From Acidovorax sp. DW039 (lineage in GTDB: Bacteria; Pseudomonadota; Gammaproteobacteria; Burkholderiales; Burkholderiaceae_C), in the NCBI RefSeq assembly GCF_037101375.1, contig NZ_AP029019.1, positions 4,091,001 to 4,155,000 on the forward strand: a stretch of DNA of 64,000 bases, in the 5' to 3' direction. The position numbers and the translations under genes are program-made. Of the stretch, positions 53,337-64,000 are shown in pieces (positions within the stretch are counted from its first letter, which is position 1; each line of letters starts with the position of its first letter). The notes beneath the pieces are model-generated. The model saw nothing but the letters and a program-made list of their open reading frames with translations. It ran no database searches and had not been told where the DNA came from.

Positions 53337-54419
53337 TTACAGCAGGTAGCCTGCGTATTCAAAGTACCCGGTCCACGCGGGGTCGTAGCGCAGCTTCAGC
53401 TCCAGCGTGGCAGCTTCGTCGCGCAACAGCAGCGGGGCCAGCGTCTGCTTGGCCAGTTGCTCGTCACCTACGTAGAACAGCGCCTGACGGCGGCCTGCGC
53501 GCACCAGGGTCAGCGCCGCAATGCCCAACTGGGGTAGTTGCAGCAAGGTGGCGGCCTGTTCGTGCAGGTCTTGCACGGCGCTCAGGGTGTCGCTGTCAGG
53601 CACAGCCAAGTCGAGGGTGAGGGCATAGGGCAGATCAGCCCGCATGGCGACGGCATTGGCGGCCAGGTTGACGGAGACGATGCCGCCTTCGCTGCCGCCG
53701 GTTTCAGCATCGCCTTCGGGGTCGTCCACGGGGTTGCCTTCATCGTCCACCGCGCAGTTGAACTCCAGCTCCAGCCCTTCCCACTGCGGCTCGCCTTGCG
53801 GAAAGTGGCCGGTGTGGCCCAGGGTCTGAGTCCAGAAGGTGTCAAACACGGGGGGCAGCTGGCTCAGGGGCGTCCAGGCCACATCGGCGTCGTATTCGTC
53901 CTCACCCACAAAGTCCACGGCCCCGACCTTGACTGCAAAGTCGTATTCGCCCAGCACGTGGTCCAGCATGATGAAGGTCATGTGGCGCGCATGGTCCGCA
54001 AAGTCGGCAGGAATCTCGCGGGCAAAGCGCAGCTCCAGCGCCACCTGTCCGTTGTCGGGCTGCAGGGCCACCAGCACTTCGGCGGTGGACAGCTCAAACC
54101 CATCCATGCCGATGGGAAAGTCGGCCTGGGGGCTGCGGGCGCGGAAGGCCACCACGCGGTGATGCTGAAGGGCCGGGGCGGCATCCACCAGTTGCATGAG
54201 CAGCGGAAAGCGTTCGATGCCGCCGTGCGCGGTGGCAATCAGGTCCACCACATCGTCTTCGGGGTGGCCGTGCACTTCCAGCGCCAGGCCTTGTACATGC
54301 GGCTCCAGCAGTGCGTTGACCTGCTCCACCCGCTCACGCAGGGGCAGTGCGTGCAGCGCAGGCTCCTGCGCAGTGAAGTCGGCCCAGAAGGCGGTAAGGG
54401 CGGGGGAAGCGGGTTGCAT
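53337..54419 (-). CDS. Uncharacterised protein, possible DUF695-type region
   Basis: 360 residues, no signal or membrane segment. It has an N-terminal helical part (ALHALPLRERVEQVNALLEPHVQGL), a beta-rich middle (LALEVHGHPEDDVVDLIATAHG; MTFIMLDHVLGEYDFAVKVGAVDFV), an acidic linker (DDEGNPVDDPEGDAETGG), and a C-terminal stretch about ligand-like strands (LFYVGDEQLAKQTLAPLL). I tentatively relate the C-terminal part to DUF695. Cytoplasmic. No clear operon partner; neighbours are the PNPOx-fold gene and thiolase on the same strand. Confidence 0.78.
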   Translation of the reverse strand: MQPASPALTAFWADFTAQEPALHALPLRERVEQVNALLEPHVQGLALEVHGHPEDDVVDLIATAHGGIERFPLLMQLVDAAPALQHHRVVAFRARSPQADFPIGMDGFELSTAEVLVALQPDNGQVALELRFAREIPADFADHARHMTFIMLDHVLGEYDFAVKVGAVDFVGEDEYDADVAWTPLSQLPPVFDTFWTQTLGHTGHFPQGEPQWEGLELEFNCAVDDEGNPVDDPEGDAETGGSEGGIVSVNLAANAVAMRADLPYALTLDLAVPDSDTLSAVQDLHEQAATLLQLPQLGIAALTLVRAGRRQALFYVGDEQLAKQTLAPLLLRDEAATLELKLRYDPAWTGYFEYAGYLL

Positions 54420-54598
54420 GCAAGAGTCCGGTAGAAAAAAGGAACCGTAGTATTCCAGACGGGCCGGGGATGCCTGGGCCCGTCTGGGCTACTGCGGCAT
54501 CAGCAGCGCAGGCGGGCGGGCTGCGGCACAAGGCGCGAGCGCCACGGCAGGCTCAGCGTGAACGGCTCGAGAGCGTTCATGCCAAGCCGTATCTGCCG

Positions 54599-55792
54599 TC
54601 AGACCAGTTCAATGGCCATGGCCGTGGCCTCGCCACCGCCGATGCACAGCGTGGCCACGCCACGGCGCAGGCCACGGGCCTTGAGGGCATGGATGAGCGT
54701 GACGATGATGCGCGCACCGCTGGCACCGATGGGGTGGCCCAGCGCACAAGCACCGCCATTCACGTTCACCTTGTCGTGGGGCAGGCCCAGCTCTTTCATC
54801 AGCGCCATCGGCACCACCGCGAAGGCTTCGTTGATTTCCCACAGATCCACATCGCCCACCTGCCAGCCCGCCTTGGCCAGCACCTTGTGCGTGGCACCCA
54901 CGGGGGCGGTGGCAAACCATTCAGGCTCTTGCGCATGGGTGGCGTGGGCCACGATGCGGGCCACAGGCTGGCTGCCCAGCTGCTGGGCGGTGGACTGGCG
55001 CATGAGCACCAGCGCAGCAGCCCCGTCGTTGATGCTGGAGCTGGAGGCTGCGGTGATGGTGCCGTCTTTCTTGAAGGCGGGCTTCAGGGTGGCGATCTTT
55101 TCGAGCTTAACCTTGCCCGGGCCTTCGTCCACGGACACCACGCGCTCACCGCTGCGATCCTTCACCGTGACGGGCACGATCTCGGCCGCAAACGCGCCAG
55201 ATTCGGTGGCCGCCTTGGCGCGCTGCACGCTAGCGGTGGCAAAGGCGTCTTGCTGCTCGCGGGTGAACTGGTATTTGGCCGCACAGTCTTCGCCAAAGGT
55301 GCCCATGCTGCGGCCGGGTTCGTAGGCATCTTCCAGGCCGTCGAGCATCATGTGGTCAAAGATGCGGTCGTGGCCCAGGCGGTAGCCGCCGCGGCCTTTT
55401 TGCAGCAGGTAGGGGGCGTTGGTCATGCTCTCCATGCCGCCCGCCACCATCACATCATGCGTGCCCGCCAGCAGCATGTCGTGCGCCATCATGGCGGCCT
55501 TCATGCCGGAGCCGCACATTTTGCTGAGGGTGACGGCCCCGGCCTCTTTGGGCAGGCCGCCTTTGAAGGCAGCTTGCCGCGCGGGGGCCTGGCCTTGCCC
55601 GGCCATCAGGCAGTTGCCAAACAGCACCTCGCCCACCGCGCTGGGCGCAATGCCAGCGCGCTGCACGGCTGCCTGGATGGCGGCACCGCCCAGGTCGTGG
55701 GCAGCCAGCGCGGCAAAGTCACCTTGCAGCGAGCCCATGGGCGTGCGTGCGGCACCAGTGATGACGACGGGGTCTTGGAGGGATGAGGTCAC
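54599..55792 (-). CDS. Acetyl-CoA acetyltransferase (thiolase)
   Basis: 397 residues from GTG 55792, supported by AGGAGA eight bases upstream. Catalytic residues: Cys in KMCGSGMKAA (~90), His in GGACALGHPIGASGAR, Cys in CIGGGEATAM near the end. A degradative/biosynthetic type II thiolase that could convert acetoacetyl-CoA to two acetyl-CoA, downstream of HMG-CoA lyase product use, or serve PHB synthesis. It lies 46 bp after aceK on the same strand. Confidence 0.95.
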   Translation of the reverse strand: MTSSLQDPVVITGAARTPMGSLQGDFAALAAHDLGGAAIQAAVQRAGIAPSAVGEVLFGNCLMAGQGQAPARQAAFKGGLPKEAGAVTLSKMCGSGMKAAMMAHDMLLAGTHDVMVAGGMESMTNAPYLLQKGRGGYRLGHDRIFDHMMLDGLEDAYEPGRSMGTFGEDCAAKYQFTREQQDAFATASVQRAKAATESGAFAAEIVPVTVKDRSGERVVSVDEGPGKVKLEKIATLKPAFKKDGTITAASSSSINDGAAALVLMRQSTAQQLGSQPVARIVAHATHAQEPEWFATAPVGATHKVLAKAGWQVGDVDLWEINEAFAVVPMALMKELGLPHDKVNVNGGACALGHPIGASGARIIVTLIHALKARGLRRGVATLCIGGGEATAMAIELV

Positions 55793-55838
55793 GGTTTGTC
55801 TCCTGGGTTGGGATAGATGGGGATAAAGGCAGTTTTTC

Positions 55839-57638
55839 TCAGCCAGGGGTGTGCACGAAGCGGCGCTCCTGACCATAAGGAAACACGTCCAGCAGGTGCC
55901 CTGCCTGGATACGCTCTTTGTGTTCCTGCCAGAAGGCGGGGTCCAGCAGGTCTGCGTGGTGTTTCATGAACACCTCGCGCACGGCGGGACTGCCCAGCAG
56001 GAACGGGCCAAAGGTTTCGGGGAACACATCGCGCGGGCCAGCGGTGTACCAGACCTCACCGCTCATTTCTTCCTCTTCGCTGCGGGGGGTGGGCACGCGG
56101 CGGAAGTTGCAGTCGGTGAGGTACTCGATTTCGTCGTAGTCGTAGAACACGACCTTGCCATGGCGGGTGATGCCAAAGTTTTTCCACAGCATGTCACCCG
56201 GGAAGATGTTGGCGGCCACCATGTCCTTGATGGCGTTGCCGTATTCGACGACGCAGCGCTCTATCTGCTCACGCGCACGGGTGTCGTCGGGGCCCGCATC
56301 CAGCGCTTCCTGCAGGTAGATGTTGAGCGGGATCATCCGCCGCTCGATGTAAAGGTGCTTGATGATGACTTCGGTTTGCCCGTCGCCATCGCGGTCGCTG
56401 ATCTCCAGCTGGCTGGGCGCGAACTTCTCAATCTCGGCGATCAGTTCGTCGCTGAAGCGGTCCCGCGGGAAGGCCACTTCGCTGTATTCAAGGGTGTCGG
56501 CCATGCGGCCCACACGGTCGTGCTGCTTCACCAGCAGGTATTTGCCTTTGACCTGTTCCCGGGTCGTGTCTTTCTGCGGCGGGTAGTAGTCCTTGATGAG
56601 CTTGAACACATAAGGAAAGCTCGGCAGATCGAACACCAGCATGACCATGCCCTTGATGCCGGGGGCAATGCGAAACTGGTCGCTGGAGTGTTTGAGGTGG
56701 TGCAGAAAGTCGCGGTAGAACAGCGTCTTGCCTTGCTTGGCCAGGCCCAGCGCGTTGTAGATCTCGGCCCGGGGCTTGCGGGGCAGAAGGCTGCGCAGAA
56801 ACTGTACATAAGCGCTGGGCACTTCCATGTCGACCATGAAGTAGGCCCGTGCAAAGCTGAACAGGATCTGCAGGTCTTCCTCGCCAAAAAGGGCTGCGTC
56901 GATGGTGAGCTTGCCCTGGTCATCGTGCAGGATGGGCAAGGCCAGGGGCACTTCGGTGAACCCGTTGATGATCTTGCCCACCACATAGGCGCCCTTGTTG
57001 CGGAAGAACAGGCTGGTGAGCACCTGGATCTGAAAATTGGCCCGGAGCTTGACCTGTGCCAGCCGCTCTTGCATGGCAACGAGTACATGGTGCGTGTCAC
57101 GCTCCAGGTGGGCAAACTCGCGCTGCAGCTGGAAGTTCTCGACGATGGCGATCAGCGTCTGGTGCAGCGTCTCGCGCGAGGGGTAATAGGCGCGGTAGGT
57201 GGGCTTGGCTGCAGGCTCATCGTTTTCGATGTACTCGGTGCTGACCGCAGGACGCACAAAAATGAAGTCGTTCTGGAAGTGCGTGCGGTGCAGGATCTTG
57301 CAGGTGACCGAGTTGAAAAAGGTCTCGGCCAGCTCGGGCTGGTGGTGGTTGACCAGCAAGCCGATGTAGTGAAGTTTGGCCTGGTGCCACACCTCCATGG
57401 GCTGGGCACCTGCGCCAAACTCTTTCTCTAGGCGGCGCACGCACTCCTTGACGCGCAGGTCGTAGAACTCGATGCGCTCGCGCTGGGCACGTTGCTGCCC
57501 GAGCCAGTCTGCCGTTTCAAAGCGGTGCTTGGCACGGGCCGATTCGGTGCGGAACAGGCGGTAATGGCGGTTAAAACCATCCATCATCGCCTTGGCGATG
57601 GCGTAGGCCTGGGGAGAGTCGAGCCGCTGGGGAAACAT
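55839..57638 (-). CDS. aceK: Isocitrate dehydrogenase kinase/phosphatase
   Basis: 599 residues from ATG 57638 ([29 protein letters not shown]); a TTG at 57674 would add 12 residues and neither has a strong ribosome-binding site. AceK signatures: [51 protein letters not shown], and [22 protein letters not shown] (kinase active site). It phosphorylates and inactivates isocitrate dehydrogenase, pushing flux into the glyoxylate bypass during growth on acetyl-CoA-yielding substrates, fitting the leucine/acetate theme here. aceA and aceB are not in the window. Confidence 0.95.
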   Translation of the reverse strand: MFPQRLDSPQAYAIAKAMMDGFNRHYRLFRTESARAKHRFETADWLGQQRAQRERIEFYDLRVKECVRRLEKEFGAGAQPMEVWHQAKLHYIGLLVNHHQPELAETFFNSVTCKILHRTHFQNDFIFVRPAVSTEYIENDEPAAKPTYRAYYPSRETLHQTLIAIVENFQLQREFAHLERDTHHVLVAMQERLAQVKLRANFQIQVLTSLFFRNKGAYVVGKIINGFTEVPLALPILHDDQGKLTIDAALFGEEDLQILFSFARAYFMVDMEVPSAYVQFLRSLLPRKPRAEIYNALGLAKQGKTLFYRDFLHHLKHSSDQFRIAPGIKGMVMLVFDLPSFPYVFKLIKDYYPPQKDTTREQVKGKYLLVKQHDRVGRMADTLEYSEVAFPRDRFSDELIAEIEKFAPSQLEISDRDGDGQTEVIIKHLYIERRMIPLNIYLQEALDAGPDDTRAREQIERCVVEYGNAIKDMVAANIFPGDMLWKNFGITRHGKVVFYDYDEIEYLTDCNFRRVPTPRSEEEEMSGEVWYTAGPRDVFPETFGPFLLGSPAVREVFMKHHADLLDPAFWQEHKERIQAGHLLDVFPYGQERRFVHTPG

Positions 57639-57690
57639 GGCAGCGTGGATAGTGCTGATGACCGGTTCGCCCAAGGCCCGTTCTGTCGCC

Positions 57691-58350
57691 TTAACCCCGC
57701 CGGGCGGCCGCTACGCCTGCAATGGCCGCACGGTACAGAGTGTCCAATCCCTCGGTGCTGTCGACGGTCATGTGCAGGTTGTTGATGAGCCCGTCCTTGA
57801 GGCCATAACACCAGCCATGCAGGGTCACTTTCTGACCCCGGCCCCAGGCGTCCAGCATCACCGTGGTCTGGGCAATGTTGACCACCTGCTCAATCGCATT
57901 GAGTTCGCACAGCACATCGTGGCGATGCTCCGGCGCAATCGATGCGATCAGGTCGCGGTGGCGGTCACGCACATCAGTCACATGGCGAATCCAGTTGTCG
58001 GCCAGCCCGACGCGAATGCCTTCCAGCGCAGCCAGCACACCGCCGCAGCCATAGTGCCCCACAACCATCAGATGCTCCACATGGAGCTGATCCACGGCGT
58101 ACTGGACCGTGGAGAGGCAGTTGAGATCGGTGGGCACCACCACGTTGGCCACGTTGCGGTGCACGAACACTTCGCCAGGCTCCAGCCCTGTGATCTGGTT
58201 GGCCGGGACGCGGCTGTCGGAGCAGCCGATCCACATGTACTTGGGCTTTTGCTGGGCCAGCAGGCTGGTGAAAAAGCCAGGACGCTCACGCTCCATCTGC
58301 GCCGCCCAGGCGCGGTTGTGTACAAACAGGTCGTCGATGGATGTAGGCAT
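57691..58350 (-). CDS. can: Beta-class carbonic anhydrase
   Basis: 219 residues from ATG 58350 with AAGGA upstream ([19 protein letters not shown]). Zinc ligands: Cys in [11 protein letters not shown] (~42), His and Cys in [14 protein letters not shown] (~98-101), with the CSDSR Asp-Arg dyad. It interconverts CO2 and bicarbonate. Placement directly after isovaleryl-CoA dehydrogenase and near the biotin carboxylase suggests a bicarbonate supply for methylcrotonyl-CoA carboxylase; this is inference. Confidence 0.95.
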   Translation of the reverse strand: MPTSIDDLFVHNRAWAAQMERERPGFFTSLLAQQKPKYMWIGCSDSRVPANQITGLEPGEVFVHRNVANVVVPTDLNCLSTVQYAVDQLHVEHLMVVGHYGCGGVLAALEGIRVGLADNWIRHVTDVRDRHRDLIASIAPEHRHDVLCELNAIEQVVNIAQTTVMLDAWGRGQKVTLHGWCYGLKDGLINNLHMTVDSTEGLDTLYRAAIAGVAAARRG

Positions 58351-58378
58351 GAGGTCCTTTGGATGGTTAGAGAAGAGG

Positions 58379-59569
58379 TCAGCAGGTCTCTGCAAACAGT
58401 TCGCGGCCAATCAGCATGCGGCGGATTTCGCTGGTGCCAGCACCAATCTCGTACAGCTTGGCGTCGCGCCACAGGCGGCCCAGCGGGTACTCATTGATGT
58501 AGCCATTACCGCCAAAAATCTGCACGCCTTCGCCCGCCATCCAGGTAGCTTTCTCGGCACACCAGAGGATGACGCTGGCGCAGTCCTTGCGCACCTGCCG
58601 CACGTGTTCTGTTCCCAGCAGATCCAGGTTCTTGGCGACGGTGTAGGCAAACGAACGCCCCGCCTGCAGCACGGTGTACATGTCAGCCACCTTGCCCTGG
58701 ATCAGCTGGAACTCGCCAATGCTTTGCCCAAACTGCTTGCGGTCGTGAATATAGGGGATCACGTTGTCCATGACCGATTGCATGATGCCCAAAGGCCCGC
58801 CAGTCAGCACGGCGCGCTCGTAATCGAGCCCACTCATCAGCACCTTGGCGCCCTGGTTGACGCCACCCAGCACATTTTCGGCGGGCACTTCCACATTGTT
58901 GAAAACCAGCTCACCCGTGTGGCTGCCGCGCATGCCCAGCTTGTCCAGCTTTTGCGCAATGCTGAAGCCGGGCATGCCCTTTTCAATAAGAAACGCCGTA
59001 ACCCCGCGCGCGCCCAGTTCGGGCTCGGTCTTGGCATAAACCACCAGCGTGTCAGCGTCCGGTCCGTTGGTGATCCACATCTTGCTGCCATTCAGCACGT
59101 AATAGCCGCCCTTGTCCTCGGCTTTGAGCTTCATGCTGATCACGTCGGAACCAGCCCCTGGTTCACTCATGGCCAGGGCACCCACATGTTCGCCACTGAT
59201 GAGTTTGGGCAGGTATTTCTGCTTCTGCGCTTCGTTGCCGTTTCGGTTGATCTGGTTCACGCACAGATTGCTGTGGGCACCGTAGGAAAGGCCGATGGAA
59301 GCACTGGCGCGGGAAATCTCCTCCATGGCCACCATGTGGGCCAAGTAGCCCATGGCAGCACCGCCATATTGTTCAGGCACCGTGATACCCAGCACGCCCA
59401 GATCACCCATTCGCTGCCACAACTCCATGGGGAACTGGTCAGTGCGGTCAATTTCAGCGGCACGGGGCGCAATTTCTGCTTGGGCAAATTCACGCACTGC
59501 ATCGCGCAGTGCATCAATGTCTTCGCCCAGCTGGAAATTCAGCCCTGGAAGGTTGGAAGAAAGGCTCAT
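58379..59569 (-). CDS. liuA: Isovaleryl-CoA dehydrogenase
   Basis: 396 residues with AAGGAG before the ATG. Acyl-CoA dehydrogenase features: [39 protein letters not shown], and [20 protein letters not shown] (~246), where the Glu position typical of isovaleryl-CoA dehydrogenases replaces the C-terminal Glu of other family members. It oxidises isovaleryl-CoA to 3-methylcrotonyl-CoA, passing electrons to ETF. It is preceded by the PaaI thioesterase and the regulator, and transcribed toward carbonic anhydrase 28 bp beyond its stop. Confidence 0.95.
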   Translation of the reverse strand: MSLSSNLPGLNFQLGEDIDALRDAVREFAQAEIAPRAAEIDRTDQFPMELWQRMGDLGVLGITVPEQYGGAAMGYLAHMVAMEEISRASASIGLSYGAHSNLCVNQINRNGNEAQKQKYLPKLISGEHVGALAMSEPGAGSDVISMKLKAEDKGGYYVLNGSKMWITNGPDADTLVVYAKTEPELGARGVTAFLIEKGMPGFSIAQKLDKLGMRGSHTGELVFNNVEVPAENVLGGVNQGAKVLMSGLDYERAVLTGGPLGIMQSVMDNVIPYIHDRKQFGQSIGEFQLIQGKVADMYTVLQAGRSFAYTVAKNLDLLGTEHVRQVRKDCASVILWCAEKATWMAGEGVQIFGGNGYINEYPLGRLWRDAKLYEIGAGTSEIRRMLIGRELFAETC

Positions 59570-59595
59570 GGTTGTCTCCTTGTCAAAGTATCGGG

Positions 59596-60057
59596 TCAGT
59601 CTTTCAGCACTTCACGTCCGGTGACGGTCATCAGCGTGCATCCCATAGTGGCAATCAGCTTTTCTTTACCTTGAGCTAAGGCATATGCACGGCCTTCACA
59701 GACGGTAATCGTCCGCCCTGGCTTGAGAACACGCCCCTCCATGCGAAAGTGTTCGCCATCTGCTGGAGCCAGCAAATTGATCTTGAACTCAATTGTCAGA
59801 ACGGCGGCATCCTGCGGCATGAGCGTCAAGGCGGCATAGCCACAAGCCGAGTCCAACGCGGTAGACACGACGCCCGCATGCAAAAAGCCGTGCTGCTGCG
59901 TCAACCCCTCAGACCAGTGCAATGAAATGTCTACAGCGCCTGGCGACACCAGATCCAACTGCGCCCCCAGGGTAGACATCGCCCCTTGCTTGGCAAAGCT
60001 TGCACGGACCCGCTCCTCAAATGCGGTATGTCGGGGCTCAAACAGCAAATGGGTCAC
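59596..60057 (-). CDS. PaaI-family hotdog thioesterase
   Basis: 153 residues from GTG 60057. The hotdog core is [28 protein letters not shown] with the family HGGxxxxxxD-like element, then [41 protein letters not shown]. It probably hydrolyses an acyl-CoA arising in branched-chain catabolism and frees CoA. It is the first gene after the palindromic operator at 60069-60092, which lies only 12 bp before its start codon, so it and liuA are likely regulated together. Confidence 0.92.
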   Translation of the reverse strand: MTHLLFEPRHTAFEERVRASFAKQGAMSTLGAQLDLVSPGAVDISLHWSEGLTQQHGFLHAGVVSTALDSACGYAALTLMPQDAAVLTIEFKINLLAPADGEHFRMEGRVLKPGRTITVCEGRAYALAQGKEKLIATMGCTLMTVTGREVLKD

Positions 60058-60068
60058 AGAATCACCAT

Positions 60069-60092
60069 ATTGACGTTTACGTAAACGTCAAT
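60069..60092. promoter_or_regulatory. Perfect 24-bp palindrome, probable LiuR operator 1
   Basis: Half-site ATTGACGTTTAC followed immediately by its reverse complement, between the MerR-type regulator stop and the thioesterase start. It closely resembles the published LiuR-type motif (TTxACGTxxACGTxxA style). It probably controls the thioesterase-liuA operon. Confidence 0.88.
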
Positions 60093-60098
60093 TATGGA

Positions 60099-60494
60099 TC
60101 ATTTTTGCTTTTCCGACTTCAAGAGAAGAGCTCGAGCTTCTTTTTCATGCTCCCGGACCTCTTCCAGGTTGGCCTGCAGGTCTGCCAACTGAGCTTCCAA
60201 TTGCTTCCGATGAACAGCCAGTACATCCAGAAACTTGCGCAACTGCACCCCTGTATCCCTGGGGCTGTCGTAGAGATCAATAATCTCCTTCGCCTCCGTG
60301 AGAGATAGCCCCAGTCGTTTGGCTCTCAGTGTCAGGCGCAGTCTTGTTCTGTCTCTGGGGCTGTATATGCGATTGCGCCCCCCCGCCCCGCTCCGTTCAG
60401 GCTGCAGCAATCCCATATCTTCGTAAAAACGGATCGCGCGGGTCGTGAGATCGAACTCTTTGGCGAGATCGCTGATGGTGTAAGTGGTGGCCAT
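60099..60494 (-). CDS. liuR: MerR-family regulator of branched-chain acyl-CoA genes (LiuR-like)
   Basis: 131 residues from ATG 60494 (MATTYTISDLAKEFDLTTRAIRFYEDMGLL); a frame extension upstream is disregarded. The winged HTH has YTISDLAKEFDLTTRAIRFYEDMG and an NRIYSPRDRTRLRLTLRAKRLG wing; a dimerisation coiled coil follows (HRKQLEAQLADLQANLEEVREHEKEA). No metal-binding cysteines. LiuR proteins activate or repress leucine/isovalerate degradation genes, and the two flanking perfect palindromes support this identity. Located immediately upstream of the thioesterase-liuA genes. Confidence 0.9.
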   Translation of the reverse strand: MATTYTISDLAKEFDLTTRAIRFYEDMGLLQPERSGAGGRNRIYSPRDRTRLRLTLRAKRLGLSLTEAKEIIDLYDSPRDTGVQLRKFLDVLAVHRKQLEAQLADLQANLEEVREHEKEARALLLKSEKQK

Positions 60495-60535
60495 GCGCAG
60501 GAACGGGAGATCTAGAAGTCTCAAGGACAGGAGAC

Positions 60536-60553
60536 ATTGACGTGCACGTCAAT
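60536..60553. promoter_or_regulatory. Perfect 18-bp palindrome, probable LiuR operator 2
   Basis: Half-site ATTGACGTG followed by its reverse complement, 41 bp upstream of the regulator ATG. Shared ATTGACGT core with operator 1 (60069-60092). Likely autoregulatory. Confidence 0.85.
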
Positions 60554-60724
60554 CCTATCGCAAGACGCGAGAGAAGCAGCCAAGCAGGGAATGCTGGAGC
60601 ACTAGAAAAAGCACTATCCAGTCTGCATTAGGTAACGCCAGGGAGGTACACGGACTACTCTTCCCGCCTGTCCCGCAGACTTCAAGACTCTTTGCGGAGA
60701 GATGAGTTTGACTTCCCCCAAAGC

Positions 60725-60757
60725 AAAAAACCCCAGTCTTGTAGAGACTGGGGTTTT
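60725..60757 (-). terminator. rRNA operon terminator
   Basis: Stem CCCCAGTCT/AGACTGGGG with a short loop and six T on the minus strand, 14 bp after the 5S 3' end. It separates the rRNA operon from the liuR region. Confidence 0.9.
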
Positions 60758-60770
60758 CTGGGCTGTAAGA

Positions 60771-60884
60771 GCCTGACGATGACCTACTTTCACACGGGAA
60801 CCCGCACTATCATCGGCGCAAAGTCGTTTCACTGTCCTGTTCGGGATGGGAAGGAGTGGTACCAACTTGCTATGGTCATCAGGC
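60771..60884 (-). rRNA. rrf: 5S ribosomal RNA
   Basis: The minus strand reads TGCCTGATGACCATAGC at the 5' end and GTCATCGTCAGGC at the 3' end, whose ends pair as the 5S helix I. It contains the ATCCCGAACAGG loop typical of bacterial 5S. It lies ~140 bp after the 23S on the same strand. Ends are placed by the helix I pairing, within a few bases. Confidence 0.95.
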
Positions 60885-61013
60885 ATAACTTGGTGCTGAG
60901 CAGTCTTGGGACTGCTCGGCGAATTCATAGAGTTTGGAATCAGTTTTTTGTATTTGACTGCGTCTAACTTGGCATAACAATCTTTGAGCTTTTGCATTGA
61001 AGTGCATAGGCTA

Positions 61014-61025
61014 TCAAAGTTATAG

Positions 61026-61032
<7 letters not shown>
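61014..61032. repeat. 23S processing stem, 3' arm
   Basis: TCAAAGTTATAGGGTCAAG, exact reverse complement of 63896-63914. The two arms bring the 23S ends together for RNase III processing. Confidence 0.85.
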
Positions 61033-63895
<2,863 letters not shown>

Positions 63896-63902
<7 letters not shown>

Positions 63903-63914
63903 CTATAACTTTGA
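63896..63914. repeat. 23S processing stem, 5' arm
   Basis: CTTGACCCTATAACTTTGA, perfect 19-bp complement of 61014-61032, spanning the mature 5' end. The remaining ~85 bp to the window edge are part of the 16S-23S spacer with no tRNA seen. Confidence 0.85.
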
Positions 63915-64000
63915 CGTTTCTTTCGAAACATCGCCATCATCTTCAAGGACTTGCCAGGTCTTTCACCTGACGCGTTATGCCGTAATGTGAATATTTCTTC

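Noticed and set aside
55851..59674. Long + strand open frames opposite aceK, carbonic anhydrase and liuA
   Set aside because: Antisense to well-recognised enzymes; Ala/His/Leu/Gln-rich composition typical of shadow frames.

Overview
The window reads as chromosomal DNA of a Comamonadaceae betaproteobacterium, closest in style to Acidovorax and relatives. The basis is high GC, a trimeric porin of the Comamonas/Acidovorax type, orphan Bug-family binding proteins, a double-length UvrA, and a short hairpin repeat that I recognise from this family. This assignment is from gene content and style; no search was run.

Layout. 1-3.2 kb: a NYN-LOTUS RNA-binding/nuclease-like protein (cut by the window edge), an orphan Bug binding protein, an Lrp-type regulator and a Cys-cluster protein. 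3.4-13.4 kb: a block flanked by two copies of a ~114-bp inverted-repeat element, holding a small lipoprotein, a NodB-deacetylase/caspase/EF-hand/TPR fusion and a 1932-residue tandem UvrA. 13.7-16.1 kb: two tandem LivJ-like binding proteins. 16.2-22.1 kb: an MHS-type MFS transporter, DUF485/ActP acetate uptake and a porin. 22.3-27.5 kb: an exonuclease paired with a cNMP/CBS/DUF294 protein, then a kappa-GST-like isomerase, DUF1289, YbaK and HMG-CoA lyase. 27.6-31.5 kb: a LysR regulator divergent from a hydroxyacyl-CoA dehydrogenase, a BKACE enzyme and a Bug protein. 31.6-43.9 kb: GhrA, both methylcrotonyl-CoA carboxylase subunits, an enoyl-CoA hydratase, hydrolases, an acyl-CoA synthetase, an AraC regulator and a GST. 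44-54.4 kb: a patatin lipoprotein, a HAD phosphatase, a site-2 protease/TPR protein, an acyl-CoA dehydrogenase, an SDR and small proteins. 54.6-60.5 kb: thiolase, AceK, carbonic anhydrase, isovaleryl-CoA dehydrogenase, a PaaI thioesterase and a LiuR-like MerR regulator. 60.7-63.9 kb: 5S and a complete 23S rRNA, both on the minus strand.

The unifying theme is leucine/isovalerate breakdown to acetyl-CoA and acetoacetate: isovaleryl-CoA dehydrogenase, methylcrotonyl-CoA carboxylase, a methylglutaconyl-CoA hydratase candidate, HMG-CoA lyase, thiolase and the regulator with two perfect palindromic operators. Nearby AceK and ActP/YjcH handle the resulting or external C2 carbon.

No phage, integrase, transposase, CRISPR array or tRNA is evident. 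The most distinctive signals are the short hairpin repeat (eight copies, four of them translated in frame, one exactly at the seam of the double UvrA), the 114-bp repeat pair, and the deacetylase-caspase fusion.
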